Shown piece by piece: positions 1 through 12,479 of a DNA stretch of 64,000 nucleotides; position 1 is the first letter of the stretch, and each line of letters begins with the position of its first letter. Below the pieces are notes generated by a model, which did no database searches, was not told the DNA's origin, and was given only the letters and a program-made list of their open reading frames with translations. The position numbers were made by a program, and so were the translations under genes. This stretch comes from Cocos nucifera (lineage: Eukaryota > Streptophyta > Magnoliopsida > Arecales > Arecaceae): NCBI GenBank assembly GCA_006176705.1, contig QRFJ01000778.1, positions 124,001-188,000 on the forward strand, written 5' to 3'.

Positions 1-1043
1 TGTATGATCCAGTTAGGTTCAGTTCTATATGGTAATGGGATATATCATGATCTCTATCGTTGACATCATCGAAATACCTTCTGATGAATCAGAACTTTTC
101 TTATTCAACTAGGATGATCGATCATCCAAATCATTCTAATTGCTCCCAAAATCCACCAGTGATACCTAGAAGTATATAGTGGCAACCCATTAAAATTAAA
201 AATGAATCTCTTGGTGTAGTTACATGTGTGATTAAGTTCTTCTATCTTGAGCCCTGATCAGATTAGGGTTAAGGTGAACTCATCAAACCCTAATTTCTAT
301 CATATGATTTAATCATTTGATTCAAGTTCGATGTAAAAATCTTAATAGAAACTCTTTCTATTATTTCACTCTACCATGGCCATGGGCTTATGGACATAAT
401 TCTCATGATCATCATAGGACTGCTCCTCATTTACCGAGGTAGATAGATTCTCTCTTGGTACAATCCAATTTCTACAATAAATATGCTATAGCCAACATAA
501 ACCTCAGGATTTCGAATGGCTAGGAGATCAAGTCATGGTGTAGTCAAACTATAACACCCTCAAGGTGAACTACCGATTCACCTCAGGTCAAAGAACCAGA
601 CACACTACTGCAGCTTTGAGTCAATCATCGATGAGAAGGTAGACTTTCTTATGACTGCTCGAGGTGGTCATGCTCAGTGTCCTCATTCTCTAACGAGTAC
701 CTATACTCTCACTCTAATATCTCTACATCATATACTCAAGACTCATCTACTATAAAGAAGCGATTGTATACCAATCTTTCGGATCAATCACCATCCTCTT
801 GATGATCCTATGGTCGGACACATTTTATGAGTTTAATAACAAAAATTCATGTCTTAAATTTTCAACTTTTGAAAATAAGAATTATCATTATCATTAACTC
901 AAGGGATGTATCACAGTCACTAAATACACATTATGATAGAAAATAATCCATTTTATTATTTATAATCAAAATTATAATTTTATCCTTAGAAGTGTACAAT
1001 AAGTGTCAGTCAATTCTGGCTTCTAGGGTATACATATCTAACA
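1..1043 (-). repeat. F1 copia LTR fragment, cut by the window edge
   Basis: This is the outer part of an F1-family LTR read on the minus strand. It matches the F1 LTRs at 18268-20466, 31639-33922 and 39680-41898, and its terminus (tatctaaca, the complement of an LTR starting TGTTAG) is at 1043. No polypurine tract follows the terminus. The next bases are the LTR of element H, matching 61561 onward. The fragment is therefore a solo LTR or the 5' LTR of an element lying to the left. The candidate 5-bp duplication on the right is ttgtg, but its partner is outside the window. Confidence 0.8.
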
Positions 1044-2058
1044 TTGTGGTCTTGGGTTTGATCAAAACTAAGTAGTAGTCATGATCTTAAACTGTATTTG
1101 ATAGAGTTTTACAAACCCAAAACTCTATCTATTTGTGGTGCCAATTATTATTATTTTTTTCTAAAATTTTTGTGAAAATTAGGAGACTTATTGTACACCA
1201 AAACCTAGTCTCTACATCTAGAAATATTGTAGAGGTGCCCAAGAGTTGGAAGCCCTAATCCTACTCTCTTTTGGACTCTCTATCCAGGTGTTTAACCTAG
1301 ATAGGGACTCTTCTCTAACTCTCTATATGAAGAAAGTTAGGTCATGATTTTTTTAAAGATTTTATATCTGAGAGGAAGGGTTTGAGCATGGGAGATTTGG
1401 GTGCATCAAAGCTTTGATTATGAGCTTTTGTAAAGGCACAAATCAATGTACCTAGGTGAGAGAAAAGGCCTAGAGAAGAATGGTCTTCTCTAGGGTTTGT
1501 GTTTATATCTTCTTCCATTAAATTTCTAAGAGAAAAACATGGAAAGAAGGTTCTTTCAGATCCTCCTTTCTCCTCTTTTAGTCCTTGGAAGGTCCAAGCA
1601 TCTTGAAAAAGAAGATTCAGCATCAACCATCAAAGAATGATCAGTGCAGTGCTAGCACATTATGTTGATTTTCAAATTGCTAAACTTCGAATCGTGATCC
1701 GGGCTTCATGTGAATTTTTCATAGAGGTCGGATGCATGTGTGGCTTGAAACAACAACCTCAGTCTCAGATCAGCAAGTGAAGATCAAAATTCGTGAATAA
1801 GATATTGAGATTCGATCTTAATTCTAAACTAAATCAGATCTAGTTTTTTCTATTTAATGTTGATATGATCAACATCACTATTTTTGTTCTTTATTTAATT
1901 TTTAGATTTATATAAATTCATAAATTATATCATTAGATTTTAGATCTAGAGTTTATTTTCATATTTTATAGATTAATTAGATTAATTTGTAGCTTCCGCT
2001 GTTCTAGTTTTTGAAAAAGTTTCAAAATACATGCTAGAAACCCTAGATTTTTTCTACA
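1044..2058 (+). repeat. 3' part of the 5' LTR of element H
   Basis: The sequence is collinear with 61561-62578, the end of H's 3' LTR. It ends in ca at 2058, two bases before a primer-binding site, which makes it the 5' LTR. The first half of the LTR lies left of the window because an F1 LTR is inserted at 1043. The core promoter box seen in the 3' LTR (TATATAAA at 61843) is TATATGAA here, at 1324-1331, so this copy may have lost promoter function. Confidence 0.8.
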
Positions 2059-2060
2059 AT

Positions 2061-2073
2061 TGGTATCAAAGCC
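2061..2073 (+). promoter_or_regulatory. primer-binding site of element H (initiator tRNA-Met type)
   Basis: tggtatcaaagcc follows the LTR end after two bases. It differs by one base from the plant initiator-Met primer site tggtatcagagcc found in element P at 47601. It fixes H as a plus-strand copia element. Confidence 0.8.
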
Positions 2074-2816
2074 TAGATCTTTTTTATATGATTTTCTTGC
2101 ATATTTTAGATCTATTATTTAGATTTAATATAAATTATAATTGCATGGACTGATTTTATAGGATTGTCTTGCCATATGATTTATCCCTTATAGTGAAAAG
2201 GTTGTACTAGTACATCCTAATCTAAAAATCATAAATTTTAGATTTAATTTAAGAGATTTTATAATTTAGTTGAAAATATTTTAATCTAATTTTTATGATC
2301 ATAAATATATTAGATTTGATCTAAGATGATATATGATTGTTTAGAATTGAAATAGTTTCAATTTGATGTTCATAATCATGAATATATTTAGATTAGATCT
2401 AAAGTGGATTCATGTTTATGTTATTTGCATATTAATTATAAATCAAACATGCAATAGGTTGGTAGAACCATATTGTAAAAATATTTTTCAAGTATAAAAA
2501 TTATTTTCAAAATATCGAACCCCAACCCTCAGTCCAAAACTTGGGTGAATTGAAAATCCTAAAACACAAATCATAAAACTTGGGTGAATGGGTTAGAGTG
2601 AATTAAGTCCATTAATTGGGTTAGACCTAAGGTTAGATTAAAGAATGGATTTAATTAGATAATTGACTAAATCTAATCAATAGTTATCTTAAATTAGGCT
2701 AAGGTTTTTATAGATCAATTACAATAGTTGTAGTTGGTCAAGTCCATGTCATTAATGAGAATCAAATAAACTTGATTCTTGGCTAAGCAGTCTAGCCCAA
2801 ATTATTAGGTGGATCC
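2074..2816 (+). other. leader of element H, first part
   Basis: AT-rich untranslated leader between primer site and gag, with no meaningful ORF. It resembles the reverse complement of L's leader (29.7-30.6 kb). It is interrupted at 2816 by element L and resumes at 56037. The last five bases, gatcc (2812-2816), are the left copy of L's target duplication. Confidence 0.7.
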
Positions 2817-3928
2817 TGAATGAAACAGATCTAGGGTTCTAAGATTAGCTTTTGAAACTTTTTAAAAGTGCAGCGAAAGAGATGAATTAATCTCATTAAT
2901 TCATGAATAAAATAATATAAAATCCTAGATCTAGGATTCTTTTACATAATTAAAGCATGCTATTAAATCAAAAATTAAAATGTTAAAAAACTACATGTTG
3001 ATCATATCAACAATAGACTACTCTAGATTAGATCTAGACATATAAGTAAGAGATTAGATCCTTATTACCATTGCAAGTTAAACTTTCTAACTCACTGATC
3101 CAGAACTAAGGTTGATTCTCCAAACCGTACATGTGTCTGGCCTCTATAGGATGTCTACATGAGCCCTCGATCTCTGATCAGAAGTCTGATGCTCAAAAAT
3201 CAGCACGATATGCTAGTATTGCATGTGCTGATCCTTCATCGACGGTCAATCTGGATCTTTCCTCTTCAAGACTTGGACTCTTCAACTTTTGGAAGATGAG
3301 GATGAAGGTTTGTAATGCTGAGACATCTCTCAAACACACACAAAAGATGGAGAAAGAGATTTAGAAGAAAATCCTAGAAGAAGACCATCTTCTTCTTCTT
3401 TGTTCTCTCACCTAGATAACTTGATTGGTGTCTCTACAAATCCCATTCCCTAAGCCTTTCTCTCCTAGATCATTCCATGCCCAAGAACCTCTCCCTAAGC
3501 TCTAGAATCTTTGAAAAAATTAGGGCCAAAGACTCTTTAAATAGAGAGTTAGGACACACTCCTTGTCTAGGTCAAATACCTAGACAAGATATGTCCAAAT
3601 ATGGCAACATATGGGGCGCCCAACTCTTGGGCACCTCCTCCAATTTTTATGTCATGAACCATAAGAAAATAGGCATACAAAATCCTCCTCTTTCCCATGA
3701 AGAAACCCAAAAATAATAAGGGTGGTTGGCGGCACAAAGAGACAAAGAGATAGAGTTTTGATTGCATCAAACTCTATCAAATAGAATTTGATTTCTAAAC
3801 AAATAGCCTTGTTTGACTTGGTCCACTAACAAAATTCCATGTAAGAAAGAATAGGAGAAAGGGGGCACTTGTAAAGACCTAGGAGAGAGGGGTTTCCATG
3901 AACAAAATAAAGAAAAAGGGGCATGGGG
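2817..3928 (-). repeat. 3' LTR of element L, segment 1 of 3
   Basis: This segment is collinear with 30653-31638 in L's 5' LTR. It begins at L's outer boundary and stops where element AB is inserted after tgggg (3924-3928). It continues at 17708. Short ORFs inside it are not supported as genes. Confidence 0.8.
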
Positions 3929-6073
3929 TGAAGGAGAAATATTGTTTCCTAGCACAGGATCGTTCAGATCTAATTAGATCTGAAGGAATATTTTAAAAAA
4001 AAAATTTCTAAGATCATAATCAGATCTGAGATATCTTGGATCTAATCCTTTATAATCTGATATTAAGATTAAAATAAAATTAAATCTAATTTAATTTCAT
4101 ACCTTTTTTGGGTAATCAGATTATCCTACGATGATCCTGATCTGTCCTGAGGCTATGGAAGGAGTCATGCACGTTCCTAGTCTCTACCGATATCCACTTG
4201 GGCAAGATCTGGGTATCTTCTCCTTACAAATCTTTTTTCCAAAGATCAGATCTAGATCTGATCTAAAGAACCTTCAAAACAACTTCTAAAGGTAGTCTGT
4301 CCGTCTCACGAATATCGTCGCATAGATGATCAAATCTTCTCAATATTAATTGGATCTTCCTCTCAGACTTATTTCCAACCTTTGGCATGTAGAAGAAGGG
4401 GAGAGAGAGGATCAGAGAGGGTGTGGAAAATGGAAGGGTAGACAGCATTTTGGGTGTGGGAAAATATTTCTTACGTTGCATCAATATGGCGTGAGAAGGG
4501 TTTTTATGTTATGCACCATCTAAGATTCCTAAGTGATCAAGCAACCTATTTGCTTGATTACTTAGGACTCCTACCTGATAGCCCATGTCCCAAACCTGGT
4601 CTTCAACAAGTTTGGTCACCCAAAACACTTCCCAAAGTGGCATGAAGAAAGGATGAGGAGGAGGCCATGGCGCATGGGACTCCTCCCTTTAAGAGTTTGA
4701 TCCAAATTAAACTCTATCATAACTTAATCAAAACTTCACCATAAATCATGAAATTTGGTACATCCATAGCACATATCGAGCCCTACCACATATCCAAAAA
4801 TCAAAGCAAACCAATTTCCAAAGAATTTTCTAGAAGACTCTGATCATGTGATCCTCAACTCTCTCAATTAGGTCAACTTTTGATCCTAGTCCAATTTGAC
4901 TATGAATTGATTTAATTTCTATAATTAATCTAACCTAAACTTATTCCAAGTCAGATAAAAATAAACCTATTCAAAATATAGAAATGAGTCAAATCAAATT
5001 TTACTTAGTTACGATGAATTAGAAAGATTATGTAAGGAGAAAGTCAGGCTCAATCGTGTGCTAGCATGATTACCATGAACCTGATTGGATTTAATCCAAA
5101 TCAATCAAACTGGGTTAGCTCAATTGATGACGTCCAAATCCAAACCCTTATTTGTATAATCCAGTTAGGTTCAATTCTGTATGGTAATAAGATATGTCGC
5201 AATCTCCATCATCGACATCATTGAAACACCTTTCGATGGACCAAAACTTTTCTGATTCATAAAATTAGAATGATCGATCATCAAAATCATTCTAATTGCT
5301 CCCAAAATCTACTAGTGACACCTAACAGTATATGGTGGCAACCCATCAGAATTGAATGTGAACCTCTTGGTGTAGTTACCTATGTGATTGGGTTCTTCTA
5401 TCTTGAGCCCCGACTGGACTAGGGTTAAGATGAACTCATCAAACCCAACATCCGTCATATGAATTAATCATTCGATTTGAGTCCAATATAAAACTCTAAT
5501 AGAAACTCTTTCTATCATTTTCACTCAGCTATGGCCATAGGCTTAAGGACTCAATCTCATGATTATCATAGGGCTACTCCTCATCCATCGAGGTAGATAG
5601 ATCCCCTATTAGTGCAATCCAATTCCTACAATGAACATGCTATAGCCAACATACACCTTAGGATTTTGAATGGTTAGAAGTTTGAGTTATGGTGTCGTCA
5701 AACTATAACACCTCCAAGATGAACTACCGATTTACCTCAGTCAAAGAACCAAACACCACTACAGCATCGAGTGAGTCATCGATGAGAAGGTAGACTTTCT
5801 TATCACTACTCGAGGTGGTCATGCTCAGTGCCCTCGTTCTCTAATGAGTACCTGTACTTTCACTCTGATGTCTCCACACCGCAGACTTAAGACACATCTA
5901 TCCTATGAAAGTGATCGTATACCAACCTTCCTGATCGATCATGATCCTCATGATGATCCTATGGTCGAGATCTGTTTATGAGTTAATTATGAAAATTCAT
6001 ATCTCAAATTTTCAACTCTTGAAAATATGAATTATCGTTACCATTAACTCAATGAATGTATCACAGACACTTT
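3929..6073 (-). repeat. 3' LTR of element AB, truncated at its inner end
   Basis: About 2.14 kb of F1-related LTR, matching 15852-17590 and, less closely, the LTRs of M and P. It lacks roughly the last 130 bases up to the TGTTAG start and has no polypurine tract. At about 6073, inside a run of t, it switches to gypsy sequence. Confidence 0.75.
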
Positions 6074-6109
6074 TTTTGGAAGATTTCTTTGGATTTATTC
6101 TCGATCTGA

Positions 6110-8181
6110 ATGTCTTCCAAAACCTCCCACTCCATCAGTTCATTGGGCTCGTCCGAATCGACCTTCTTTGGCCCTGCACCGTTGGTCGAGGTAGAACCCA
6201 AGAACATGTCCCGCTCATCTTTCACTCTAGACACCATCCCGTCTGTTCTTATCCTGGATGATCTTTCTCTGTTCTGAATCTAATATGAAATTCCTTCAGA
6301 ATATGACCTTGAACTTCCTAGGTCTGACAATCGAGTCAGCTCCCCTCTAATCGGCTGATTTTATTTATACTTAGAAACGTTGCATGCCGGGCTTAGGCTC
6401 CCACTGCCCCCTTTTGTAGTCATCCTCTTTAGATTTTAAATATCTTCTTCACATTTATCGTATCAAACTCCTTTTGGTTCATCATAGGTTTCCTATCCCT
6501 CTATCGATTGGCCGAAGTCCAGCCAACCATTTCGCATTTTAGGAATTTCTACACCTTCAAATGCCATCCTTCTACGAAGGATTAGCGATACTTTTCCCCC
6601 CAGATTGGCAACAAGGGGTTATTGACAAATGCCCCTTCTTCCATTAACAACTGGAAGGAAAAGTTCTTTTTTGTACATTATCCGACCCTACCATTAGGTA
6701 TTCCTCCATGGTGTTATATTAGAGAGTCAGTTCGTCGAGCTCCTAGCTTAGACGGAGCTAAACTTGATTCCTCCGATAAACATAAGGCATACCAAGCTCC
6801 TCTTCCTTCCAACCTTCTAAAGGAACAAACCTTATTCAACCTGGGTCTGAGTCCCCATGATCCCACTAGTATATCTTTTGATTTTTGAATCCACATGATT
6901 TTGCACACATGTATTGCTACTGACCATGCTTCTTTTCCTATTACAAAAATGGACACACAAGCTGCTGAGATGCTTACCAAAGGGCTCTACATCAAGAAGA
7001 GTTAAGGGAAGGTGCCAAGTGATGGCTCAAAGAGGATGAAGGTCGGTGCTTCCAGCTTCAAAGTCCCCACCTCCACTGCCACTGCATTTGAGGTCATTGC
7101 CGACGTCGAGACTGCCCTAACTACCGAGGTTGGCACCGCTGGCACGGGCTCAGTGCCTTCCATGCCCTCAGGTCCCACCAATGAGGATCGGGCCTTAGAA
7201 CTCCCTACCAAGGAAGAGATAGGGGAAGGAAGAAAAAAGAAGAAAGCCATTGCCAAGATGTCCCGCAAGGCTCGCCTAGGCATATCAAATGGCGACAATG
7301 ATGAACGAGGGGAGGATCCCTTCGACAATCTAGAGATCATCCAAAATCTTACTGATAGATTTGCCATGCCCAAGGTGGTGGACCAAATGGTCGAACTAGA
7401 CCTGCGGTAGCTCGTCTGGCATTCTCTCGGAACCATCCTCAAGGTGATTGCTCCATTGCTCGACTCTTTCTCTTCTCTTCTGCTCTTTTCTTCTTTTCTT
7501 CTTTTTCTTTTTATTTTTTTTAATACCAATCATTTATTACATTCGGATCACTAGATGCTCACCTACATCAAGAGGATGCATCGTCAGAAGGTGGAGGCAT
7601 AGAACACCCAGGAGGACCTTTGAGTTGAGATCCACCATCTTCAAGAGAGGGTCAATGAGGTCGAGCACCTTGCCAAGGAGAAGGTGGCGGACATCGAAAG
7701 TCTCCAGGGCATGCTTCGCAAAGAGGAGTTCATCTCGATCGGACTAAAGGTTGCACTGGCCTTGGAGGAGGAAAGGAGGAAGGAAGTCGAGAATAGGGTC
7801 ACCGAACTAGAGACCCAAATAGTGAAGTCGATCTTGAAGGTGATGACCTAGGCCATGGAAGAGTTCAAGACCTCTCCCAAGATGGGGAACTTGAATGTCG
7901 AGTTCAGTCAGGTGGCATTTATCAAGGGTTTCGAGCTCTGTGAAGACAGAATGGCCTGAAGGTTCTCCAAGCTCGACCTCAGCTTTTTGGAGGAGGAGGA
8001 GGAAGATGACATAGATGTGGGACCATCCAATGCCATAGTCAATCCTTCCTTCGACGAGCTTGCTTTTGGCCCATCTGAACCTATCGTAGAGGCGCCCGAA
8101 CTAGTTCAGGAACCCAAGGTGACTTAGAGCGATTCAGCTCCACCCTCCATCGCCTCACCTGAGGTTGAAATCCTTGAGTAG
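6110..8181 (+). pseudogene. antisense ORF of gypsy fragment E1 (putative gypsy-type transposon domain, coiled coil)
   Basis: The ATG at 6110 is chosen because the homologous copy on the other strand starts at 13872 with the same MSSKT beginning. A degenerate frame follows through YDLELPRSDN and LETLHAGLRLPLPPFVV, then SSINNWKEKFFFV (about 6634). These motifs are typical of the plant family annotated in Pfam as Transposase_28, putative gypsy type transposon. The later part (7012-7410, then 7555-8181) is charged, coiled-coil-like and acidic at the end. A possible intron runs from GT at 7442, through a pyrimidine-rich tract, to ACTAG at 7553. AATAAA follows at 8234. Stops and frameshifts are frequent. 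The function of this family is unknown; the strand opposite to pol is its normal place in Tat elements. Confidence 0.6.
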
Positions 8182-8303
8182 TTGTGCATTTTTTTTCTTC
8201 TTGCCTTATACTCGAAAGTTTTGATTAAATGAAAATAAATTTTTCTATACCTTTGAGTGCTTTTCATACCTTGAATGCATTCTCCCACCAACATTGATCC
8301 ACT

Positions 8304-9164
8304 ACCTTAGGGGGTTCTGATAAAGCCTTTGATAAAGAGCCTGAGGAAGGAAGTTCATCTTCTGAAAATGAAGTTGAAGAAGATGGAGGACGACCTTCGA
8401 GTCTTGCAAAAGAATGCTTCTGGAGCGACCAAAGAGGTCGCTCGCCTCCATGGCTTGCACATGAAGGATGCGATGAGCTTCAATATCTGGAAAGATAGCT
8501 TTAAGAAGGAGATCGCCGAACTAAAGAGAAATGCAAGCGATAAGTCCTGGGCACTGATTGTGAAAATCAGCTCTCTTGAAGCTGACTTGAAGAATGCTAG
8601 GAAAAAATCCATCTCCTAGAAGGAAGCTTATCGTGGTCCACTGACAAGGCCCGGTACGATTGGGACTGGTCACAAAAGTTCTCTAAGCTTCAGAAGCAGC
8701 TGCAAGTTAGTGAGGACTGGCATAATAGCTATTGAGTGACCTGAGTAGGGAAGATCTCTAGGCTTGAAGGTGAGCTCAAGACTGCTATAGATGAGGCAGC
8801 TCATCTTCGGAAGTGACTGCACAATAATCAAGGAGCTAGCGTGAGTGGTGAGTCGAAGGAGATTGCCTCCTTAAAGAGGACCGTCAGTAACCTTTCAGAG
8901 TTTGTTGGGGTGGAGAAGGCCGAGGTTTAATGGCTGAAGCTTCAGCTCACCTATGAACATCGGGCTGTCGAGGATGCGGAGGCCGAGTCTAAAGTTTTGA
9001 GGAGACAGTAATGAGAGCTTGAGGATAAATTTTAGCTCGCCAATAGAATGTATGTAGAGGATGTTTACAAGAAGGAGCTTGAGGAGGAGATCCTTAGGCT
9101 AAAGTAGGCCTTGGTGATGGCCAAGGTTGGCAGCCCAAAGTCCAAGGAGTTTGGTTCGCCTTAG
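8304..9164 (+). pseudogene. second coiled-coil ORF on the antisense side of E1
   Basis: A lysine- and glutamate-rich heptad-like sequence is open from 8329 to 8619 and continues with scattered stops to TAG at 9162-9164. It shows repeated ISSLEADL and ISRLEGELK-type segments, as expected of a long coiled coil. A pyrimidine-rich stretch and AATAAA (9255-9260) follow, mirroring the 3' end of the preceding ORF at 8181-8239. It may be the C-terminal part of the same gene or a partial duplication. I do not recognise a function. Confidence 0.5.
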
Positions 9165-9469
9165 AGCATTGGTTTTTTTCTCCTTTTCTTTTCTTTCTTT
9201 TAGTGTATTCGACCTTGTCAGCTTATATTTTGCTTGTAATGAACTTATTTTTGTAATAAAATAATATATTTCTCATTAGTTTTGTTTTGCATGAATTCGA
9301 GGCTTATTTGTGGTCTTACCTTCTTTACCTAATTTTTTTCTATGTTGTCTTCTCATGAAAAGCTTGTTGTGGATGTCAGACTAGGACCTCTTCTGCAAAC
9401 AAGGATAAGGTTCCACTTTTCGTATTTGACATAGTCAGATTGTCATAAAAAAATATGTGTAAGGATTCT

Positions 9470-10030
9470 CCATTGAACTTCTTTCTTCACCTCATCTTTG
9501 GTCAACGAGGTTCTAACTTTAGCTCATGTTAGGACAAGGCTTTCCTTCTGTTCCTAACATGGCTTGTGGGGGCGCATTAGAGTTGTCAGTAGGGCCTCTC
9601 CTCCATCTCATCTTGATTTAATGAGGCCTTTGACTCTGCTCATGTTAGAATGAGATTCTCCTCCTATTCCTAATGGACTATAGGGACTTGTCAAGGCCAT
9701 TGGTAGGACCTCTTCCCTTATCTTATCTTAGTTCAACGAGGCCTTCGACTTTGCTCACGTTAGGATGAGGTTCTCCTCCTGTTCCTAACAGACTGTAGGG
9801 GCATGTTAGGGCCGTTGGTAGGGCCTCTCCCCTCATCTCATCTTAGTTCAATGAGGCCTTTAGCTTTGCTCATGTTAGGATGAGATTCTCCTCCTATTCC
9901 TAATATCTTGTAGGAGCACGTTAGGACCATTGGTGGGACCTCTGCCCTCATCTCATCTTAGTTCAACAAGGCCTTCAACTTTGCTCGCGTTAGGATGAGA
10001 TTCTCCTCCTGTTCCTAATGAGCTACTTTA
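9470..10030. repeat. 115-bp tandem repeat in gypsy fragment E1
   Basis: The marker ttcctaa recurs at 9552, 9667, 9782, 9897 and 10012, exactly 115 bases apart each time. The intervening sequence is clearly homologous (gttcaacgaggcctt, gttaggatgag, attctcctcct). This gives about four to five units with point differences but no length change. It lies between pol and the antisense ORF, the untranslated region in which Tat-lineage elements are known to carry tandem arrays. Confidence 0.9.
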
Positions 10031-10124
10031 GGTTGTTTCAGAGAGTTATTAGTCATTACATGATTTTTGCGCCAAGATGTAGTGATGTTAAAATAAAAAA
10101 GTTTTATTGAAGAAAAGTTACTGA

Positions 10125-11165
10125 TAGTACATTCTCAAGTTTTCTGAATTCCAAGGCCATGGGAGAGTTATTCCTCCAAGCTCCTTCAGGCGATAAGTTT
10201 TAGACTAGATAACCTCCTCTATTTCATATGGACCTTCCCAATTCGGGGTGAGCTTTTTTTGATTCTGAGGCTGTGAGATAGCTACTCATCAAAGTACCAA
10301 GTCCCTCACTTTGAATATCTTGCCTTTGAGTTTTGAATTGTAGTAGCGAGCTACCTTTTGCTTGTAGATTGCCATCCAAGCTTGGGCTTTCTCCTATTTT
10401 TCTTCTAACAAGTCGAGGTTAGCCCTGAGGTTTGGTGAGTTTTGCTACTCATTGAATGCCATGACTCATGTTGATGAAAGTTTGAGTTCTATTGGGATGA
10501 CCGCTTCCATTCCAAAAGCCAAGACAAATGGTGTCTCCCCAGTTGGAAATCTTTAGACAGTTCGGTATGTTCAAAGCACATGATAGAGTTCATCTACCTA
10601 AGTCCCCTTCACTCTTTCAAGTCTTACTTTGATACCTTGTAGTAGGATTCTGTTTGTTACTTTGGCTTCTCCATTTGCTTGTGGGTGGACGACAAATATA
10701 AAATGGTGGGAGATGTTTAGATCTTCAAAGAATTCAACAAATCTTACCTCGACAAACTACCGCCCATTATCAGTTATAAGAGTTTGGAACAAATCGAACT
10801 GGCAGACGATTGACTTCCATACAAAGTTTTACACCTTGGCTTTAGTAACTTTTGCCAATGGTTCAGCCTTGACCCATTTGATGAAGTAGTCGATTGCAAC
10901 TAGGAGGAATTTTCATTATCCGAATGCCACTGGAAAGGGACCAAGTATATCCATTTTCCACTGCGCAAATGGCCATGGTGCGCTTAGTGGAGTAAGCTCG
11001 GAGGTCGGTTGTCTTTGTATATTTGCATTTCTCTGACATCGATCATATTTCTTGACATACTCTATGGAATCATGGTACAATGTCAGCCAATAGTATCCCA
11101 ATCGAAGTAATCTTTGTGATAAGGATCTAGCTTTAACATGACTTCCGCAAATTCCTTCATGCACT
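10125..11165 (-). pseudogene. gypsy integrase (E1)
   Basis: The coding strand starts near 11165 with an H-H-C-C zinc finger (HEGICGSH at about 11161-11138, then CQRNA). This is followed by APWPFAQWKMDILGPF, the usual start of the catalytic core. After a stop at 10916 the core continues in other frames, including an ITDNG-type Asp motif (about 10780) and HPQANGEAKVTNR with the Glu position. A chromodomain-less C-terminal part ends near YEIEEV and LRMYY. Multiple stops make it non-functional. The gypsy order RT, RNase H, integrase supports the assignment. Confidence 0.75.
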
Positions 11166-11479
11166 TTTCATAAGCTGGAGATATCTCAAGAATGGTAGAG
11201 AATATGACCTTTTATACAACTTGCCTTCATACAGAACATACTGGAAAGCTTGATTTTTAAGTTTCCAAGCTTCTTTCGGATCATGAGGGAGAGCTCCGTC
11301 CTTGAGGTAGGCAACTAGTAGGTCAATCCAGCTTGGTTCATGCTCAACTTGCATAACAGGCTGCGACACCTCTGAGCTTGAGCACTTTAGAATTTTAAAA
11401 AATACTTCTTCGGGCAGTTCGGCTAGGGCTAAAGTGGCCAATTTAGAGAGAAGGTCGGCTTTTATATTCTCTGCCCTCA

Positions 11480-12300
11480 AAATCTATTGAATACTAAAAT
11501 TATTGAAGGTCGAAGTCAAGTTTTTTACTTTGTCAAGATATTTTATCATGCTTTCCTCCTAATCTTCATAACTGCAACTAACCTGTTCAACCATCAGTTG
11601 AAAATCACTGTAGACTTGGAGTCAATCTGCTTCTAATTCTTTTGCTATTTTTAACCCAACAATTAAAGCTCATATTCGGCCCCATTATTAGTTGTTGGAA
11701 ATTCAAAGCATAATGCATATTCCATGATGACACCTTTTGGGTTAACCAAGTTCAACCCTGCGCCCACTCTAGAAGCATTGGATGAGCCATCCATATATAG
11801 AGCCCAAAAACCTTTAAGAAGATCGGCCCTCTCTTTAGGGGAGCCCGGCTATAGCCATGGAACACTTATTTCATCCTATTCAAGCTCGACTTCATCTGGA
11901 ATGGTGCATTTCACTACAAAATCTACTAATATTTGGGCTTTGATCGATGGTCAAGGTCGATAGTTGATGTCAAATTATGCAAGCTCGATGTCCATTTTAT
12001 GATTCTTTCGAAGGCATCGGTTCATTGAAGGACTGCCTTAATTGGTTGATCCATGAGAAGCATTATGGAGTACCCCTAAAAGTAAGGTCGGAGTCTCCTG
12101 ACAATAATTAGAAGAGCGTAAGTCAATTTTTCTAATTTAGAGTATTTGATCTTTGCATCCCTCAGGATCTGGCTTATGTAGTAGACCGGCCACTACACTT
12201 TCATTTTCTCCTTAATCAGGACTGCTGCCAAGGCTACTGGGGAGACTGCTAGTTACAAGAATAATTCTTCTCTGGGCTCAGGCTTTACCAGTAATAGGGT
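11480..12300 (-). pseudogene. RNase H region of E1, with a second RNase H-like domain
   Basis: Between RT and integrase the minus strand encodes the retroviral RNase H-like region (VYYISQILRDAKIKYSKLEK at about 12185-12125). Further on it encodes LYMDGSSNASRVGAGL (about 11810-11760) and TTNNGAEYEL (about 11695-11665). The DGSSN and NNGAEYE motifs are those of the additional, archaeal-type RNase H of plant Tat elements. The block has many in-frame stops. The open stretch 11480-11157 (ELPEEVFFKILKC) links it to the integrase. Confidence 0.65.
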
Positions 12301-12479
12301 GAGCTGAGGTATTTTTCAAGCTCCTCGAATGCCTGTTGGCATTCCATCATCCAACAGAAGTTCTTTGGCTGCTTGAGAGCTTGAAAGAAGGGCATGCATC
12401 ACTTGGCCGATCTCGAGATAAAGTGGTTTAGGGATGCCACTTTTCTAGTCAGGCATTAAATTTCTTTAATTATTTTTGG

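Noticed and set aside
1342..1626. 94-residue minus-strand ORF and other short ORFs in LTRs as host genes
   Set aside because: They fall within LTRs, are not kept open in the partner LTR and show no recognisable domain.
7002..7529. 175-residue minus-strand ORF
   Set aside because: It lies opposite the antisense coiled-coil ORF of the gypsy fragment, whose motifs and homologous copy are on the plus strand. The minus-strand reading is a low-complexity shadow.
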